Below are positions 5,000 through 7,604 of a stretch of 7,604 bases of DNA, piece after piece. Position numbers and translations under genes: made by a program. The DNA comes from DATAYF01 sp036272735 (lineage in GTDB: Bacteria; Chloroflexota; Ktedonobacteria; Ktedonobacterales; Ktedonobacteraceae), in assembly GCA_036272735.1 (NCBI GenBank), contig DATAYF010000119.1, forward strand, positions 1-7,604, given 5' to 3'. Each line of letters opens with the position of its first letter. Within the stretch, counting starts at the first letter, position 1. A model generated the notes under the pieces. It was not told the DNA's origin and searched no databases. It saw nothing but the letters and a program-made list of their open reading frames with translations.

Positions 5000-7276
5000 T
5001 TAATGCAACGAGGAACAGTCATATAGTTGTTGACCGCCCACACCAGAGTCACCACCGGCGGCCGTATTCGATTGCGTAGAACTGGTGCTCCAGAGGCTTG
5101 TCTGTACGATCGAACAATGCGACTGTACCCAGCTAGTCAATTGTTGATTTTGGCCTGAACCTAATAGGCCACCACCGCCACCATTCCCCTGCCCTGTCCC
5201 TGTGGACCCACTCGCCTGAGTCGGAGAAGCACCGGCCGTGGTATTCAGATTACCTGGAGACTGGAGCAGGAAGTACCGCACCGTTCCATTCTTGATCAGC
5301 GAGGTCAATTGACTCTGGGTTAGAATCGGGTCACTGCCGAGATATCCACCTAAGGCCATTACAGGTTTATTCGTCTTTACAATAATCGACTCGGCAGATG
5401 TTGAGCGAATTGTTGCCAACAAGTAACGGGCCGATCCTTGATGTGCTGTCAGATAATCGATCAGCTTTTGATCTGATGCCGCACCTCCACCCATGCCCAT
5501 GCCACCAAAACCGGCGGGGGGATCACCCGTGCGACCTTTGGAATCTGTTGCGCTAAATGAACCCGTGCGATCTTTGGATGACATACTACCGCCACCACCG
5601 CCTGTAGGGGCCATCATCCTCCCCATGATTGAAGGGCCAGCTGTTGGCAACGTTGTGTTTTCCGGGTGGAGGGTCGTTGCAAACGACCAGATCGCTGGCG
5701 TAATGAGCAACACAGCTGCACCGGCAACGATTGCAGAACGCAACCAGGCATTTGAATTGATGATCAATGTAGGGCGTAGCCGCGCAAAAACGAGTACTGC
5801 TGCCGAAAGTATCGTCAGGATCAATACAATTGGAGTTAATACTGTATTCCAACTGTTATAGGAGGAGAGCAGATATAGCTGTTCTCCCGCTGTGAGCAGC
5901 AGCGCTAGCGGTAATATCCAACCACGCCAGTCAGCACGCATACGATAATCATTCCATAAGGTTACCAGGCCAATCGCTGCAAGTGCCGCGATCGCAGGAG
6001 CGATGATCACCATGTAATACGTATGAAAGAAGCTGGCGATACTGAAAAAGGTTCCCATTGTTAACAGCCATACTCCCCACAACACACTCGCCTGCAAACG
6101 ATTATCAAGAGGGAAGCTGACACGACGTTGCCAGAGCAAGGCCAGGAGTCCCAAAATCGCCATTGGCAAGAGCCAGCTGACCTGTCCACCTAAATCCACG
6201 TTAAAAAATCGCAATGGACTTGCTGGCCCGCCCCCATTGAATAGGTTTGCCGTACCTCCACCATTGCCCGCTCCTCCACGAGGCCCGTTCGCCGTACCTC
6301 CACCATTGCCCAATCTTCCAGGAAAGGATGATTGGGATGGAGACGTTGGTGGTGTCGCAGAAGTACTCCTTGAGTCGGTCGTGCCTGGCTGGGATCCTCC
6401 TCCAGCCTGACTCGTTCCCAGTAAACGTTGAATACCGTTGTAGCCAAGCGTCAAACTGAGTTCGGAATTGTTCGAGGTTGAATCAACATACGGGCGTTGC
6501 GAAGCTGGTACCATATCAACGGCCACAATCCAGGAAAATGACACAATGAGCAAGATCAGTGTTGCCAGAACCAGATGGAATATCCGCTTGCGCCAACTCA
6601 ATGGCGCCGTCAACAGGTAGAGCAACCCTAAGGCTGGAATGACCAGATAGGCCTCTAATGTTTTGACGTTGAAGCCAAAAGCAATCAGGAGTGCTCCGAG
6701 CAGAAGCCAGCGCAAACGACCGGTCTCAGCCGCCAGACTGACAGCCCAGGTTGCTAACAAAACAAAGAGCACCAGGAGCATATCAAGATTATTATCACGG
6801 TTCATCGCGACACTAATTGGGGTCAGGGCCAGGAAAAGCGCGGCGAGCAGGCCCGTGACCGGACCGAATTTGCGGCGCACCAGCCAGTAAAGCACGAGCA
6901 CCGAGAGGATACCGGCTACGGATTGTGGCAGGATAATGCTAAACCCAGAAAAGCCGAATATTGCTGCACTGGCGGTCTGAATCCATAATCCAAGCGGTGG
7001 TTTATCAACAGTGACGAAGCCAGCCGGATCAAAGGCGACAAAGAAGAAATTATGCCAGCTATCAAGCATACTTCTGACGGCGGCAGCATAAAATTGGTTT
7101 CCATAGCCATTTTGTTGCTGTTGAAAAAAGTTCACAAACGCCGCAATGACGACAATCAAAGCGAGCGCGATGCGATGCCAGATGCGAGTTGGTGCGATCG
7201 TTTCACACCGTCCCACATCCTGTGCAGAAGTACCGCCCTGGCGATACGTTGTAAAAGACATGTTCTCCGTTTGCAT
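5000..7276 (-). CDS. GT39 / PMT_2-type integral membrane glycosyltransferase
   Basis: An intact 758-residue GT-C protein of the ArnT/PMT-like (GT39) family, related to the YkcA/YkcB type. Such enzymes move a sugar from a polyprenyl-phosphate donor to an acceptor on the outer membrane face. The N-terminus has a basic stretch, then TM1 (about 35-51), then the first extracellular loop with YGNQFYAAAVRSM (58-70) and the conserved FDPAGFVTVDKPPLGLW (82-98); the acidic residues there are candidate catalytic ones. About a dozen hydrophobic helices follow (to about 254, then about 366-532). A Gly/Ser/Thr/Asn-rich loop occupies 288-352, and the C-terminal soluble domain (about 533-758) contains LIDYLTAHQGSARYLLATIR and KPVMALGGYLGSDPILTQSQ, with more Gly-rich linkers and two Cys (721, 754). 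The start is ATG 7276 with TGAGGA about eight bases upstream; ATG 7261 is less well spaced. It lies 81 bases after a GT2 gene on the same strand. Sugar and acceptor are unknown. Confidence 0.92.
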   Translation of the reverse strand: MQTENMSFTTYRQGGTSAQDVGRCETIAPTRIWHRIALALIVVIAAFVNFFQQQQNGYGNQFYAAAVRSMLDSWHNFFFVAFDPAGFVTVDKPPLGLWIQTASAAIFGFSGFSIILPQSVAGILSVLVLYWLVRRKFGPVTGLLAALFLALTPISVAMNRDNNLDMLLVLFVLLATWAVSLAAETGRLRWLLLGALLIAFGFNVKTLEAYLVIPALGLLYLLTAPLSWRKRIFHLVLATLILLIVSFSWIVAVDMVPASQRPYVDSTSNNSELSLTLGYNGIQRLLGTSQAGGGSQPGTTDSRSTSATPPTSPSQSSFPGRLGNGGGTANGPRGGAGNGGGTANLFNGGGPASPLRFFNVDLGGQVSWLLPMAILGLLALLWQRRVSFPLDNRLQASVLWGVWLLTMGTFFSIASFFHTYYMVIIAPAIAALAAIGLVTLWNDYRMRADWRGWILPLALLLTAGEQLYLLSSYNSWNTVLTPIVLILTILSAAVLVFARLRPTLIINSNAWLRSAIVAGAAVLLITPAIWSFATTLHPENTTLPTAGPSIMGRMMAPTGGGGGSMSSKDRTGSFSATDSKGRTGDPPAGFGGMGMGGGAASDQKLIDYLTAHQGSARYLLATIRSTSAESIIVKTNKPVMALGGYLGSDPILTQSQLTSLIKNGTVRYFLLQSPGNLNTTAGASPTQASGSTGTGQGNGGGGGLLGSGQNQQLTSWVQSHCSIVQTSLWSTSSTQSNTAAGGDSGVGGQQLYDCSSLH
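6249..6311 (-). repeat. 21-bp direct repeat in the Gly-rich loop of GT39
   Basis: An identical 21-bp sequence occurs at 6249-6269 and 6291-6311, period 42 bp (14 codons). It encodes GNGGGTAN, present twice in the loop (residues 323-330 and 337-344). A second, imperfect repeat of period 36 bp (5525-5542 and 5561-5578) encodes SKDRTG and SKGRTG. Both keep the reading frame, so the loops seem to grow by in-frame duplication. Confidence 0.85.
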
Positions 7277-7294
7277 GTATGTTATCCTCAGGTA

Positions 7295-7345
7295 TGATAG
7301 TCAAACAACTATCAGATGATGTATGTGTGTATCATCTGGTATAAT
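7295..7345. promoter_or_regulatory. Two palindromes between the GT2 and GT39 genes
   Basis: TGATAGT (7295-7301) and ACTATCA (7308-7314) form a 7-6-7 dyad. CAGATGAT (7313-7320) and ATCATCTG (7331-7338) form an 8-10-8 dyad directly beside it. They occupy most of the 81-base gap, so a regulator may act on the GT39 gene, or the RNA may fold between the two cistrons. On the + strand, TGGTATAAT (7337-7345) matches an extended -10 element, but no + gene lies downstream. Confidence 0.55.
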
Positions 7346-7357
7346 GTTATCTATGCT

Positions 7358-7603
7358 TCATTCCTTCACACCTTCATGTTTCCATTTGGCCGCATAAGAA
7401 AAGAGTTCTCCAAAAGCACGTAAGATAACGCTGACCTTAGCACCAGTCGCACGACCAGCGCGCCGAGGGAAATGATGAACGCCGATCTCTTTATAGGAAT
7501 GATGTGTTTGATTCAACTTGTAGAGTAATTCTGCATTGATCATGGCTCCTCGGGTCTCCAGAGGGGATTCGTGGAGCCATTGCGTATGCAGAAGCTTGAA
7601 TGC
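7358..7603 (-). CDS. GT2 glycosyltransferase, C-terminal part (polyprenyl-phosphate sugar synthase type), runs off the window
   Basis: An open frame enters from the right edge and ends at the TGA at 7358-7360; 81 codons are visible. The sequence AFKLLHTQWLHESPLETRGA, INAELLYKLNQTHHSYKEIG, VHHFPRRAGRATGAKVSVIL and RAFGELFSYAAKWKHE matches the end of family-2 glycosyltransferases of the dolichol/polyprenyl-phosphate mannosyltransferase type, in which 'EIGV.H.PR..G.ATGAK..VI..A..EL' is conserved. There is no C-terminal membrane segment in view, so it is likely a soluble or peripheral cytoplasmic enzyme that makes a polyprenyl-phosphate sugar from a nucleotide sugar. The internal ATG at 7543 is not the start, because homology continues upstream of it. 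It is followed on the same strand, after 81 bases, by the GT39 gene, whose donor it probably supplies. The catalytic N-terminal domain lies outside the window. Confidence 0.85.
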   Translation of the reverse strand, partial: AFKLLHTQWLHESPLETRGAMINAELLYKLNQTHHSYKEIGVHHFPRRAGRATGAKVSVILRAFGELFSYAAKWKHEGVKE

Positions 7604-7604
7604 A

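Noticed and set aside
5493..5861. Plus-strand open frame opposite the GT39 gene
   Set aside because: It is antisense to a well-supported conserved enzyme; its Pro-rich character mirrors the Gly-rich codons on the other strand.

Overview
The window looks like accessory or weakly conserved chromosome from a Chloroflexota bacterium of the Ktedonobacteria type. This assignment rests on recognition of protein families that are abundant there: a TnpB of the 'RTVxIxL ... QFTQAFNxVCxYGW' kind, a zinc-ribbon IS6-like transposase, an integrase-core transposase, a PAS sensor fragment, and a GT2 + GT39 pair with glycine-rich loops. No rRNA, tRNA or marker gene is present, so the lineage is an inference.

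Left part (1-1008): a mosaic of dead mobile elements. A tnpB remnant on + (176-683) has two single-base frameshifts and two short tandem duplications, and it lacks the whole nuclease half. At about 683/684 it abuts the N-terminal piece of an IS6-like transposase on the minus strand (684-914), whose probable terminal repeat lies at 993-1008. Next come an intact class I SAM-dependent methyltransferase (1138-2004) and a possible 48-residue hydrophobic small protein (2020-2166) with a near-perfect Shine-Dalgarno that overlaps the methyltransferase stop.

Middle (2167-4266): about 500 bases with nothing recognisable, then an integrase-core transposase pseudogene (2680-3580) broken into four reading-frame segments. 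One break is a G-rich insertion. The pseudogene ends just after its catalytic Glu codon and abuts the truncated 5' end of a PAS-domain sensor gene on the minus strand (about 3583-3849). Another unassigned stretch follows, ending in a regulatory-looking block (an 11-bp inverted repeat and a 14-bp tandem repeat) ahead of the next gene.

Right part (4267-7604): an intact HD-domain protein of the cyanamide-hydratase-like type (4267-4905) converges on a large membrane glycosyltransferase of family GT39/PMT_2 (5000-7276, minus). A perfect 13-bp hairpin separates them. Upstream of the GT39 gene, on the same strand, is the C-terminal end of a GT2 glycosyltransferase of the polyprenyl-phosphate sugar synthase type (7358 to beyond the window end). 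The expected logic is that GT2 makes the polyprenyl-phosphate sugar and GT39 transfers that sugar outside the membrane.

I did not find a convincing new multi-gene system. The points most worth a second look are the small ORF after the methyltransferase, the two abrupt junctions between unrelated gene fragments, the repeat block upstream of the HD gene, and the palindromes between the two glycosyltransferase genes.
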